Of a DNA stretch of 64,000 nt, positions 36,022 to 44,488 are shown piece by piece; the stretch's first letter is position 1; each line of letters opens with the position of its first letter. The DNA is taken from NCBI RefSeq assembly GCF_003258705.1, contig NZ_CP029480.1:1550001-1614000 (forward strand), read 5' to 3'. The translations under genes and the position numbers were made by a program. Source of the DNA: Arcticibacterium luteifluviistationis. Its GTDB lineage: Bacteria > Bacteroidota > Bacteroidia > Cytophagales > Spirosomataceae. The notes under the pieces are model-generated. The model did no database searches. It saw nothing but the letters and a program-made list of their open reading frames with translations, and was not told the DNA's origin.

Positions 36022-36495
36022 ATGATAATAGACGCTAAAAGCCCCGATGATTATATAACAAAAGTGCCCGAAGAACGCATCTCGGCTATGACCAAGCTTA
36101 GAAATGTGATTCTAGAAAACATTCCAGAAGGCTTTGAAGAATGTATGAATTATGGCATGATTGGCTATGTGGTGCCGCATTCTGTTTTTCCTTCTGGTTA
36201 TCACTGCGACCCCAAATTACCGCTCCCTTTTATAAATATTGCTTCGCAAAAGAATTTTATAGCGGTGTATCATAGCGGCATTTATGCTGACCCAAACTTG
36301 ATGGCTTGGTTTGTAAATGAGTACCCAAAATACAATTCAAGAAAGCTGGACATGGGTAAGTCGTGCATTCGATTTAAGAAACCAGATGAAATACCTTTTG
36401 AATTGATAGGGCAGCTAGCTTCAAAAATGACAGTAAATCAGTGGATTGAAATGTATCAAGATAAGATTAGCCAACCAAGCAAAAGAAAAGCCTGA
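36022..36495 (+). CDS. DUF1801 domain protein (YdhG/YdeI-like)
   Basis: 157 residues starting at the ATG at 36022, which opens the typical MIIDAKSPDDYI N-terminus; the frame stays open 40 codons further upstream but that part crosses a hairpin and has no family character. Core motifs are ILENIPEGFEECMNYGMIGYVVP, too long to quote fully, then FINIASQKNFIAVYHSG and DMGKSCIRFKKPDEIPFELI. Related B. subtilis proteins are linked to intracellular iron; function otherwise unknown. It converges on the thiolase gene with 16 bases between. Confidence 0.8.
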   Translation: MIIDAKSPDDYITKVPEERISAMTKLRNVILENIPEGFEECMNYGMIGYVVPHSVFPSGYHCDPKLPLPFINIASQKNFIAVYHSGIYADPNLMAWFVNEYPKYNSRKLDMGKSCIRFKKPDEIPFELIGQLASKMTVNQWIEMYQDKISQPSKRKA

Positions 36496-36511
36496 TTGGC
36501 TAAATCGGAAT

Positions 36512-37696
36512 TTATAAGTCGAGGTTTTCTACAATTATAGCAGAAGCACCACCGCCACCATTACAAATGGCTGCCATCCCGTATTTTGCTTTTTTCTGTT
36601 TTAAAACATTCAGAAGCGTAACCACTATTCTGCTTCCAGAATTTCCTAGAGGATGACCTACGGCCAATGCCCCACCGTGGATGTTTACTTTTTCAGGATT
36701 CACTTCTAATACTTTCATAAATGCCAAAGGAACTACAGCAAAGGCTTCGTTAACTTCAAAAAAGTCAATATCCGCAATAGTCAAACCTGATTTTGCTAAG
36801 ACTTTTTTTGCTGCTAAAACTGGAGCGGTTGTGAAAAACATTGGGTCTTGCTCTGCTTCTGCATAGGCTACTATTTTTGCTTGAGCTTTTAATCCTTTGG
36901 TTTTAAGAGTTTCGGCATCAGTTAAAATCATGCTGCTGGCTCCATCACTCATTGGGCTAGAGGTGGCCGCGGTAACTGTTCCGTCTTTTGAGAAAGCAGG
37001 TCTTAAGGTTCGCATTTTCTCAAAGTTGGCTTTAGAGAATGCTTCGTCTTGTGTTAAGAATTTTGGTTCTCCCTTTCTAGTTGGGATTTCCATAGATATG
37101 GCCTCTTCGTTAAAAATGCCATTTTCCCACGCTTCTGCACACCTTTTATATGATTGCTCCGAGAAATCATCTTGCTCTTCTCTTGTTATTTCGTGTTTTT
37201 CGGCGGTTTTGTCACCGCAAAGCCCCATTAGGCAATTGTTATAAACATCTGTTAAACCATCTTTACCAAGACCATCTACTAATGTTTTGTCTCCGAAGCC
37301 TACACCAAATCTAGCATTGGGTACATAATGAGGAATGTTTGACATACTTTCCATACCACCTGCTATTCCTATACTTACTTCTCCGGCTTTTATTTCATTC
37401 GCTAGAATACTGATGGCTTTCATGCCTGAGGCACACACTTTATTTACTGTGGTGGCACATACTGCATCAGGCAATCCTGCTGCTTTTGAAACTTGTCTGG
37501 CTGGTGCTTGACCAAGATTGGCTGAGATTACATTTCCAAAAACTATGGTATCAATGTCTTCAGGAGAAACTCCTGATTTTTTTAAAGTAGATTCTACACT
37601 CTTTTTGCCAAATTCTATGGCTGAAACTTTGCTAAGAGCTCCGCCATAACTCCCTATGACGGTTCGGCTGCTTCCTAAAATAAATACTTCTTTCAT
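36512..37696 (-). CDS. Acetyl-CoA C-acetyltransferase (thiolase)
   Basis: 394-residue biosynthetic-type thiolase, reversible condensation of two acetyl-CoA to acetoacetyl-CoA. The acylated nucleophile is Cys88 in NKVCASGMKA; the catalytic His lies in ALAVGHPLGNSGSR and the second, proton-shuttling Cys in AAICNGGGGASA. GGMESMSN and NEAFAVVPLAFM are the usual landmarks. It may feed isoprenoid, ketone-body or fatty acid metabolism; no pathway neighbours are present, so atoB, phaA and fadA-like roles cannot be separated. Confidence 0.93.
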   Translation of the reverse strand: MKEVFILGSSRTVIGSYGGALSKVSAIEFGKKSVESTLKKSGVSPEDIDTIVFGNVISANLGQAPARQVSKAAGLPDAVCATTVNKVCASGMKAISILANEIKAGEVSIGIAGGMESMSNIPHYVPNARFGVGFGDKTLVDGLGKDGLTDVYNNCLMGLCGDKTAEKHEITREEQDDFSEQSYKRCAEAWENGIFNEEAISMEIPTRKGEPKFLTQDEAFSKANFEKMRTLRPAFSKDGTVTAATSSPMSDGASSMILTDAETLKTKGLKAQAKIVAYAEAEQDPMFFTTAPVLAAKKVLAKSGLTIADIDFFEVNEAFAVVPLAFMKVLEVNPEKVNIHGGALAVGHPLGNSGSRIVVTLLNVLKQKKAKYGMAAICNGGGGASAIIVENLDL

Positions 37697-37804
37697 TTTT
37701 ATTTGTTGATTTCTTATTAGTCTTGTAAAAATAGAGTTTTAAAGTTCTTTTAATATCGTAAAAAGAATTGACTTTTGATTTTCAACCAGCAAAACTGTTT
37801 TAGA

Positions 37805-38797
37805 GTGAAATATAGAAAACTAGGAAAAACGAATATAGAAGTATCAGAAATTAGCCTTGGCACTTGGCAGGTAGGTGGAAAGTGGGGAGAGCCATTTGAT
37901 TGGGCCTCAGCAGATAGGATTTTAAATGAAGCTGTAGATGGCGGTGTCAACTTTATAGATACTGCAGATGTGTATGGAAATGAGGTAGGTGAAAGTGAAA
38001 AGGCGGTTGGCAAATTTGTCAAAAGTAGGTCAGAGAAAATTTATGTAGCCAGTAAGTGTGGTAGACAACTTAACCCGCATAATAATGAAGCTTATAAACC
38101 AGCAGCTTTAAGAAAGTTTGTAGAGGATAGTTTGTCTAGAATGGGTTTAGAGACTTTGGATTTGATTCAATTACACTGTCCACCTATAGAGGTTTATTAT
38201 AGACCAGAAGTTTTTGAGCTTTTTGATAGATTAAAAGACGAAGGTAAAATTCAAAACCTTGGAATAAGTGTTGAAAAGGTAGAAGAGGCATTGAAGGGTA
38301 TTGAGTTTGAAAATGTCACTACCGTTCAAATTATCTTTAATATGTTCAGACAACGTCCTTCTGAGTTATTCTTTGAGCAGGCGAAAAAGAAAGACATAGG
38401 CGTGATAGTAAGAGTGCCTTTGGCAAGTGGTTTATTGACGGGTAAATTTACTAAAGACTCTAGCTTTGGCGAAGGAGACCATAGGCAATTCAACAGAAAC
38501 GGAGAGCATTTTGACAAAGGAGAAACCTTTTCCGGGATTGATTATAATTTGGGCTTAAAGGCAGTAGACGAATTAAAAGCTGTTTTTCCTCAACAAGAAA
38601 ATCTAGCCCAAGTAGCCTTAAAATGGATTTTGGGTTTTGATGCCGTAAGTTGTATTATTCCTGGTGCTAGTAGGGTAGAGCAGGTTACTTCAAATTTAGG
38701 TGCGTCGGGAATTCCGGAGATTAGCTCAGAACAAAATGCTGCTGTGAATAGAATTTATACACAGTACATTAAAAAGAGCGTGCATCAGATTTGGTGA
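37805..38797 (+). CDS. Aldo/keto reductase
   Basis: NAD(P)H-dependent oxidoreductase of the AKR superfamily, about 330 residues. A GTG at 37805 begins the canonical VKYRKLGKTNIEVSEISLG N-terminus and is preferred to the TTG at 37775. Catalytic tetrad: Asp52 and Tyr57 in FIDTADVYG, Lys in YVASKCGR, His in IQLHCPP. The cofactor-binding C-terminal region SCIIPGASRVEQV is intact. No glycan or sugar gene is next to it; the substrate is unknown. The gene starts about 110 bases from the divergent thiolase. Confidence 0.9.
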   Translation: MKYRKLGKTNIEVSEISLGTWQVGGKWGEPFDWASADRILNEAVDGGVNFIDTADVYGNEVGESEKAVGKFVKSRSEKIYVASKCGRQLNPHNNEAYKPAALRKFVEDSLSRMGLETLDLIQLHCPPIEVYYRPEVFELFDRLKDEGKIQNLGISVEKVEEALKGIEFENVTTVQIIFNMFRQRPSELFFEQAKKKDIGVIVRVPLASGLLTGKFTKDSSFGEGDHRQFNRNGEHFDKGETFSGIDYNLGLKAVDELKAVFPQQENLAQVALKWILGFDAVSCIIPGASRVEQVTSNLGASGIPEISSEQNAAVNRIYTQYIKKSVHQIW

Positions 38798-38950
38798 TTT
38801 TGTCTTGAATATAAATCGGGATTTATAAGTCCTATTTTGAATAGCTTGTATAAAAGAGGAGATAGCATTTTCGTGCTCTTCCTCTTTTATTAAAATCATG
38901 GCAGTCTTGGAAATGTTTGGTTGTGGTTTTTATTATAAAATTTGCTTTGT

Positions 38951-39688
38951 TTAGACATCTAAAACAAAAGCTCCTTTCTCTCCAATTCTGTCTTTGGTCT
39001 CTTGGGTAATGTATCGCTGTTGGTCAACCTGCTGTGGAAGGTCTCTGGCACAGAAATAACTATGGATACTACGGCGGTCTTTTTGAGTAAGGTTTGTGGT
39101 GCCGCCATGCCATACATGCGAATTAAACACCACCACAGAGCCGGCTGGTGCCAATATCAAGACTTCATTAGGATGCTTTTGAAGTGGGTCTTCTAAGGCG
39201 TCATTTGGCAGTAGGTCTAATTTATGCGTACCTGGGACTATTCTGGTGGCTCCGTTATTGAAAACAAAATCATCTAAAAGCCAGATAGTGTTACAGACTT
39301 TATAATCACCATTGGCTATGGTGTTTCCCCAATCTACATGAAGCTTTTGTAGACCTTTGCCAGGTTTAGCGGCCCTATAATTTAGTGATGAAAGCTTATA
39401 GGCTTTGCCAATAACTGTTTCCACAGTGGCCAAAACTTTTGGATGCATATAAAGCTGGTCAAACACCCTGCCTTTGTTTACCAAATCAGCCAGTCGATCA
39501 ACACCCTCTTCTGTAGGATGCCGAATATATTTAGAATCAAAAAGTTCAGAGCCTGCCTTTTTACCTTCATTGGCGAGGAGTTCGTCAATTTTATCATTGA
39601 CTTCCTTTACTTCTTGGCTGTTTAATAATTGACCTAGGTTTAAAAATCCGTCACGGTCCAGTGACTCTATTTCGTTTTGGCTTAGCAT
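38951..39688 (-). CDS. PhyH-type Fe(II)/2-oxoglutarate dioxygenase
   Basis: 245-residue member of the phytanoyl-CoA dioxygenase family. The iron ligands are the HxD pair in QKLHVDWGN and the distal His in FNSHVWHGGTTNLT, followed by the Arg of DRRSIHSYFCAR that would bind 2-oxoglutarate. The N-terminal LDRDGFLNLGQLLN is typical. The enzyme should be cytoplasmic. Distinct in sequence from the truncated family member at the left edge. No operon partners; substrate unknown. Confidence 0.9.
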   Translation of the reverse strand: MLSQNEIESLDRDGFLNLGQLLNSQEVKEVNDKIDELLANEGKKAGSELFDSKYIRHPTEEGVDRLADLVNKGRVFDQLYMHPKVLATVETVIGKAYKLSSLNYRAAKPGKGLQKLHVDWGNTIANGDYKVCNTIWLLDDFVFNNGATRIVPGTHKLDLLPNDALEDPLQKHPNEVLILAPAGSVVVFNSHVWHGGTTNLTQKDRRSIHSYFCARDLPQQVDQQRYITQETKDRIGEKGAFVLDV

Positions 39689-39909
39689 GAATAGGGCTGA
39701 ATTTTATGTTATCCAATATCGTTAGCTGTTGTGATATTTTCAAAAAAAATGAGAAAAAATATAAGCTAAACGCCCAGTATTTTTCAAGACAAATTCTTAG
39801 AGCATTAAGGGCTCTTTTTACTCTGGTACTTTGTTCTCAAAAACTTGATACATCTCAATTAGTACATCAAAGTTTTCCACCCACTTCCACTATTAGAAAC
39901 ATTCTTTTT

Positions 39910-39917
39910 TATATTTG
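39910..39917 (+). promoter_or_regulatory. Putative -7 element directly before dnaX
   Basis: TATATTTG matches TAnnTTTG exactly and ends only 6 bases before the dnaX ATG (39924), so the transcript would be leaderless or nearly so. A -33 element is not evident. Confidence 0.45.
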
Positions 39918-39923
39918 CCACCG

Positions 39924-41642
39924 ATGGAACAGTTCGTAGTATCAGCACGAAAATATAGGCCGGTAACTTTTGATTCAGTAGTGGGTCAAAGTCATATTAC
40001 CACCACGCTTAAGAATGCAATTAAGACGGAGCACCTTGCTCAAGCGTTTCTTTTTTGCGGACCAAGAGGTGTGGGTAAAACTACCTGTGCTAGAATTTTA
40101 GCCAAAACTATCAACTGCCAAAATGTAGGAGCAGATACAGAACCTTGTAACGAATGCACAAGCTGTAAAAACTTTGCTCAAAACGCCTCTTTCAATATAC
40201 ATGAATTAGATGCTGCCAGTAATAACTCGGTAGAGGATATTAGAAATCTGATAGACCAAGTTCGCTTTCCTCCACAAGATGGAAAGTTTAAAGTCTATAT
40301 TATTGATGAGGTTCACATGCTGTCTTCAGCTGCGTTTAACGCTTTTTTGAAGACATTAGAAGAGCCACCATCGTATGCCATTTTTATATTGGCTACCACG
40401 GAGAAGCATAAGATTCTTCCAACGATATTAAGCCGTTGTCAAATATTTGATTTCAATAGAATTCAGATAAAAGATATGGCTAGTCATTTAGCTGAAATTT
40501 CAACCAAGGAAGGTATTGAGTCAGAGCCAGAGGCATTAGAGCTTATTGCTCAAAAGGCAGATGGAGGACTGAGAGATGCTCTTTCTATGTTTGATTTGAA
40601 CGTAACGTTCTCTACAGATAAGAAACTTACCTATGCGGAGGTTTTAGAGAATCTTCACGTTTTAGATTATGACTATTATTTCAAAATAACCGATGCTCTT
40701 TTTGCGGGAGACCTTTCAGAGAGTTTGTTAGTTTTAAATGAAATCTTAGAAAAAGGTTTTGACGGACATCAGTTTGTCACTGGTTTAAATGGACATTTCA
40801 GAAATCTTTTGGTAGGGAAAGACTCAAGAACCATCGATTTAATGGAAGTCTCTACTTCTGTGAAACAGAAATATTTGGACCAAACTAAAAAACTAAGTCA
40901 AGGTTTCTTGATGTCTGCATTGAGTATAGGTAGTCAAGTTGACTTATCTTATAAGTCGGCCAAAAACCAACGACTGCATGTGGAGATAGGGCTCATGAAA
41001 ATGGCCAGTATCTCTCAGGTACTTAACTTAAGCACGCTTCCAAACGGGGAGGCTGAAAAAAAAAACTCAACTAGTTTAAGTTCTTCAAATAAATCAGAGG
41101 ATTCTATACCTGCAGAGGTTACAAAGGTACCACCACCGCCTGTTGAAAAGAAAGCTGCGGTGGGAACAAAGCCTAAATTCAAGTCTTCCAAGTTGCGGTC
41201 TACGGTAGATTTAGAAGAAGAGGTTCTCAAAACAGAAATTAAAACTGTAGCAAAGAAAGAGAACGCTCAAGAGATAGTTGCTAATAAGCCATATACTTTA
41301 GAGGATGTTAAGGCAGGATTACTTGCCTGTACCAAAATAATGCAGCGTCAAAGTCAGCAAATGATTTTGAAGAGTAATTTTGACTTAAGCGAAGAGGGTG
41401 TGATTACCTTGAAGCTGGTAAATCAAACGCTGATGGATTTGTTTGACGAGTCAAAGCAAGATATCCTTGATTTTGTGCGTAAGCAGATTCAAAACAATTC
41501 TTTACAACTTACTGCTATTTTAGTTGCAGCTAAAAACGAAGGTAAACCTCGTACAGAGCAAGAGAAATTCAAAGCAATGCTAGATAAAAATCCAGCTTTG
41601 AAAGATTTTAAAGATGAATTGGGCTTAGACCTTATTTATTAA
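39924..41642 (+). CDS. dnaX: DNA polymerase III subunit tau (and probably gamma)
   Basis: Clamp-loader ATPase that loads the sliding clamp and, in its long form, ties polymerase to helicase. From the ATG at 39924: Walker A in FCGPRGVGKTTCARIL, four zinc Cys in CQNVGADTEPCNECTSCKN, Walker B in YIIDEVHMLS, sensor 1 in FILATTEKHKILPT, and SRCQIFDF with the Arg finger. Domain III ends near residue 370. A linker with ten consecutive A bases (41056-41065) follows, then a Pro/Lys-rich linker and a C-terminal tau domain. 572 residues; the TTG at 39915 is not preferred. The stop interlocks with the convergent gene. Confidence 0.95.
   Translation: MEQFVVSARKYRPVTFDSVVGQSHITTTLKNAIKTEHLAQAFLFCGPRGVGKTTCARILAKTINCQNVGADTEPCNECTSCKNFAQNASFNIHELDAASNNSVEDIRNLIDQVRFPPQDGKFKVYIIDEVHMLSSAAFNAFLKTLEEPPSYAIFILATTEKHKILPTILSRCQIFDFNRIQIKDMASHLAEISTKEGIESEPEALELIAQKADGGLRDALSMFDLNVTFSTDKKLTYAEVLENLHVLDYDYYFKITDALFAGDLSESLLVLNEILEKGFDGHQFVTGLNGHFRNLLVGKDSRTIDLMEVSTSVKQKYLDQTKKLSQGFLMSALSIGSQVDLSYKSAKNQRLHVEIGLMKMASISQVLNLSTLPNGEAEKKNSTSLSSSNKSEDSIPAEVTKVPPPPVEKKAAVGTKPKFKSSKLRSTVDLEEEVLKTEIKTVAKKENAQEIVANKPYTLEDVKAGLLACTKIMQRQSQQMILKSNFDLSEEGVITLKLVNQTLMDLFDESKQDILDFVRKQIQNNSLQLTAILVAAKNEGKPRTEQEKFKAMLDKNPALKDFKDELGLDLIY
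41055..41079 (+). other. dnaX: dnaX slippage site (A10) with nearby out-of-frame stops
   Basis: Codons 378-381 read GAA AAA AAA AAC. Adding one A (or a -1 ribosomal shift) gives Lys-Lys-Lys-Leu-Asn and the stop TAG at 41072-41074, i.e. a 383-residue product. Losing one A leads to TAA at 41077-41079. Both truncated forms end right after domain III, where gamma ends in other bacteria. Confidence 0.65.
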
Positions 41643-43111
41643 GGAGGGCATCCGCCTATCTCCGTTTCAAACACAGTACCAGGCTCTACTTTAAATCCAG
41701 GCTCCAACTGAATATGACTGGACCGTAATTTTACCTTAGTTTGAGAGCCTGTAAATTGTGAGTTGGTATTTATGGAGCTTTCAGCCGTTCTACTAATACT
41801 TTTTGAGAAGCTAGCAGCATTAAGGTTTAATTCATCAGAACATGGGTAAGCTAGTTTTACTAACCAAAAGTCTGCCCCACCTTTGTTACTACCTATTGTT
41901 AAATCTCCATCATTAGAGTAGGAGTGTCCAGAAATCAATAGACCTCCATCAATAGTTCCAATAATGCTTGTAGGAGCATCAGAATCACTACCTCCTAAAG
42001 CATCCTTCCATGCAGTTCCACCAAAAGGAATTAATTCAGCAACTAAAAAATTTGATATAGTTGGATCGGTATAGGGAGCTGGAGACCATCCTGAAGAATA
42101 TGTTTCGCCAACCACTACGCCACTGAAAGTAGATTCATTAAAATAAATATCTGATGGATAATCGTCATTTATTTTACCAACCGAATAATTGTTTGACGAG
42201 AAACCAGTTGTATCCATATTAATAATCCAAAAGTCTATGCCTCCATTATTTTCCAAAACATTTCCACCTATGCTCGAATTATAACCCAAAATTAGGAGGT
42301 TTTTTGCATCGTCCAGTACTAACCTAACCCCTCCGTCATTTCCATTACCACCCATTAGACGTGTCCATTGGTTTACACCTGTCGAATTGATTTTTAATAA
42401 TAATAGATCACTTAATCCATGATTCGATTTTCCATTTACGGTGCTTGAATTACTTTCACCCAATACATAATAGTCACCACCATATTCTAGAATATCAGCG
42501 GCAAATTCATCTGACGTTCCACCATAAGTTGCATCCCAGTCATACGTTCCATCTGAATGAGTTTTATAAACCCAAGATTCTAAGCCATTTACACCTACAG
42601 TTTTAATTGAGTGAAATATAAATCCACCATCTGAGGTTTGAATTACTTTTCCTTTGAGGTTTGGGTTTCCGCCGTAAAAAGTCTTAAAGCCTGTGCTTCC
42701 ATCATTATTTAGTTTAAGAAGCCATACGCCAGCTTGATTAAAGTCACCTCCAACGTTTGTGGAAGTCACATAGCAAAGAATAATTACACCGCCATCTGAT
42801 GTTGGAGCTATTGAAATTGGGGAATCATCTAGTGAACCTCCAAAATTATATGACCAAGATTCGTTTCCACTAGCATTAAGTTTAGCTATATAAATATCTG
42901 CTCCACCATTATTTAAGGGTATATCACCAGAGGAACTGGAATAAGTAGTCCCAGCAATAAAAATATCTCCCTGAAAATTTTGGCTACAAATTAGGTCAAA
43001 CTCACCAGCTGAACCGCCAATGTTTTTCTGCCAGCTTAGGCTAGGGGCTTGAGCCAAAGCTTGAATACCACATAGGGTAATCAGGAAAGTGTGAAGTAGA
43101 TTCTTTTTCAA
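41639..43111 (-). CDS. Secreted beta-propeller-like repeat protein with C-terminal 3-coathanger-type module
   Basis: Sec signal (LLHTFLITLCGIQALAQ, cleavage near 21). About 400 residues of repeats of 50-60 residues follow, each with a W/F-x-x-x-GG-D/N element and a blade such as DGGVIILCYV, DGGFIFHSI, DGGLLISGHS, and ADFWLVKL or DIYIAKLNASG as closing strands; this resembles SBBP/delta-60-type propellers. The last 60 residues (SDELNLNAASFSKS to GFKVEPGTVFETEIGGC) match the tail of the PhoX-like protein at 1358-2914. Binding or surface-display role is inferred. Confidence 0.75.
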   Translation of the reverse strand: MKKNLLHTFLITLCGIQALAQAPSLSWQKNIGGSAGEFDLICSQNFQGDIFIAGTTYSSSSGDIPLNNGGADIYIAKLNASGNESWSYNFGGSLDDSPISIAPTSDGGVIILCYVTSTNVGGDFNQAGVWLLKLNNDGSTGFKTFYGGNPNLKGKVIQTSDGGFIFHSIKTVGVNGLESWVYKTHSDGTYDWDATYGGTSDEFAADILEYGGDYYVLGESNSSTVNGKSNHGLSDLLLLKINSTGVNQWTRLMGGNGNDGGVRLVLDDAKNLLILGYNSSIGGNVLENNGGIDFWIINMDTTGFSSNNYSVGKINDDYPSDIYFNESTFSGVVVGETYSSGWSPAPYTDPTISNFLVAELIPFGGTAWKDALGGSDSDAPTSIIGTIDGGLLISGHSYSNDGDLTIGSNKGGADFWLVKLAYPCSDELNLNAASFSKSISRTAESSINTNSQFTGSQTKVKLRSSHIQLEPGFKVEPGTVFETEIGGCPP

Positions 43112-43684
43112 TTATTAGGAAGCTTATTATATAGGAAAACTGACAAATAGGCTTAAAAGTATCTAAAAGAGGTTAAAAAAAGTACTTAAAAATTAAAGTT
43201 TTTTGAAATAGATAACGAGTGCTCCTTTTGTATGTACAAACTTCTTTATTAGCGGTTCATAGTTTATGTTAGATGAAGCCTAATGTCTAAAAGGTATAAA
43301 GAAGAGTAGCAGTTTCTTTTGTTAAATGGATGCTAAGTGGCATTTGTATCCATATACTAAGCCGCCTTCGGAGTGATTTATTTTAGCAATTTTTGAGGTG
43401 TAATCGTTGATCTTAAAGTTGGGATATGAAAAGTTCTGGAAATTTAGTTTCTGGAGAATTTGGATTTCCTTTTTAATACCATTGTTTCTTAAGGAGATTT
43501 TTTTCTTGAGCTATTGTCTGTTAGAAATGTATAGCTAGAAGTAGCATTGGAGGTGGGATACCTGAAGAAATGCTTATTAAAAGTATATAGCCATAAGTAG
43601 CTATTTGAGAATGTAGTGTTTATCCTTTCCTTTTGAAAAGATAAAGCCATGAGAAGTTGAACTTCATCATGGCTTTAAAATGAA
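43112..43684. other. 573-base region without a supportable gene
   Basis: AT-rich, with frequent stops in all frames and no RNA gene visible. Its left part must hold the promoter of the repeat protein gene; its right end holds the terminator of the DUF1080 gene. Confidence 0.5.
43643..43676 (-). terminator. Terminator of the DUF1080 gene
   Basis: Perfect 10-bp stem AAAGCCATGA / TCATGGCTTT (43643-43652, 43667-43676) with an inner 4-bp GAAG/CTTC stem. It starts 9 bases after the stop codon; a T-rich stretch follows on the minus strand. Confidence 0.7.
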
Positions 43685-44398
43685 TTATTTTGAAAGATCC
43701 TTTATGAAAATGTTTTTGAAAGAAAGGACTTCACCATGTCCTAAAAATCCAACATGACCTGAAGTTCTGGCTAAACCAGGATGTTCTTTCCCGTCTAAAG
43801 TACCATTCTTACTAGCTTCTAGGTAGTCGCCATCTAAGATAGTTGTACCATTTAAAACTACTGTTATGTTTGAACCTTTTACGGTTACCACTTCTTCATT
43901 CCATTCGCCTACTGGCTTCAGAAAACCTCTTTTGGCTGGAATTACGCCATAAACAGAACCATGATATTGGTAGTCATGAAGGTCTGCATACTTATCTGCG
44001 GTATTATCTAAAATTTGTAACTCAATTCCTTCATAGGCTGCATCTCCTTCTAATGGAGCGTGAATGCCTAGCCCGTTATTTGCACCTGGCGTCAATTGAA
44101 ATTCGAATTTGAAAACGAAATCGCTGTACTCTTTTTCTGTAAGTAGATTTCCTCCACTTCCTTCTGTTCCTTTTTCTTCAGGATTTACAGAGAGTACACC
44201 GTCCTTGGCTGTGTAAACAGCTTTGTCACCAATCCAGGCATCTAAATTATCACCATCAACAAGTGAGACAAAACCGTCTTCAGAACTAGCAACTTCGGCA
44301 GTGGCTTCTGTAGTTTCGGTTGATTCTGAGGTAGAACCAGAACAAGAATAAAGAGCAACGGGTATGGCTAAAGCTAAGCCAAGCGTAGTGATTTTCAT
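43685..44398 (-). CDS. DUF1080 lipoprotein (3-keto-glycoside hydrolase-like)
   Basis: 237 residues. Lipoprotein signal ends in PVALYSC (Cys 19), followed by a Ser/Thr/Glu-rich spacer. The body is a concanavalin-like beta-sandwich of DUF1080: FVSLVDGDNLDAWIGDK, YSDFVFKFEFQLTPGANNG, GIELQILDN and FKNIFIKDL at the end. DUF1080 proteins include enzymes that cleave 3-keto-glycosides made by Gfo/Idh/MocA-type oxidoreductases. The oxidoreductase gene lies directly upstream, but a strong terminator and a separate -7 box lie between them. Confidence 0.85.
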   Translation of the reverse strand: MKITTLGLALAIPVALYSCSGSTSESTETTEATAEVASSEDGFVSLVDGDNLDAWIGDKAVYTAKDGVLSVNPEEKGTEGSGGNLLTEKEYSDFVFKFEFQLTPGANNGLGIHAPLEGDAAYEGIELQILDNTADKYADLHDYQYHGSVYGVIPAKRGFLKPVGEWNEEVVTVKGSNITVVLNGTTILDGDYLEASKNGTLDGKEHPGLARTSGHVGFLGHGEVLSFKNIFIKDLSK

Positions 44399-44429
44399 AA
44401 GTAATTTATGGTCTATTTTAATTTAAGTT

Positions 44430-44437
44430 CAAAGGTA
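44430..44437 (-). promoter_or_regulatory. Putative -7 element of the DUF1080 gene
   Basis: TACCTTTG on the minus strand matches TAnnTTTG, 32 bases before the ATG, just behind the upstream gene's terminator. Confidence 0.4.
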
Positions 44438-44442
44438 AAAAG

Positions 44443-44474
44443 AACAGCTCAGGGCTAATGCCTCCTGAGCTGTT
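44443..44474 (-). terminator. Rho-independent terminator of the Gfo/Idh/MocA gene
   Basis: Perfect 11-bp stem (44443-44453 with 44464-44474), 10-base loop; on the minus strand a T-rich tract follows. Starts 14 bases after the stop. Confidence 0.8.
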
Positions 44475-44488
44475 TAAATCTTTAATAA

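Noticed and set aside
39706-39939. 77-codon plus-strand ORF before dnaX
   Set aside because: Low-complexity N-terminus, runs over the dnaX start and its -7 element.
40630-40700. Second slippage site in dnaX
   Set aside because: No run of six or more A or T beyond 41056-41065 with a nearby stop in this gene.
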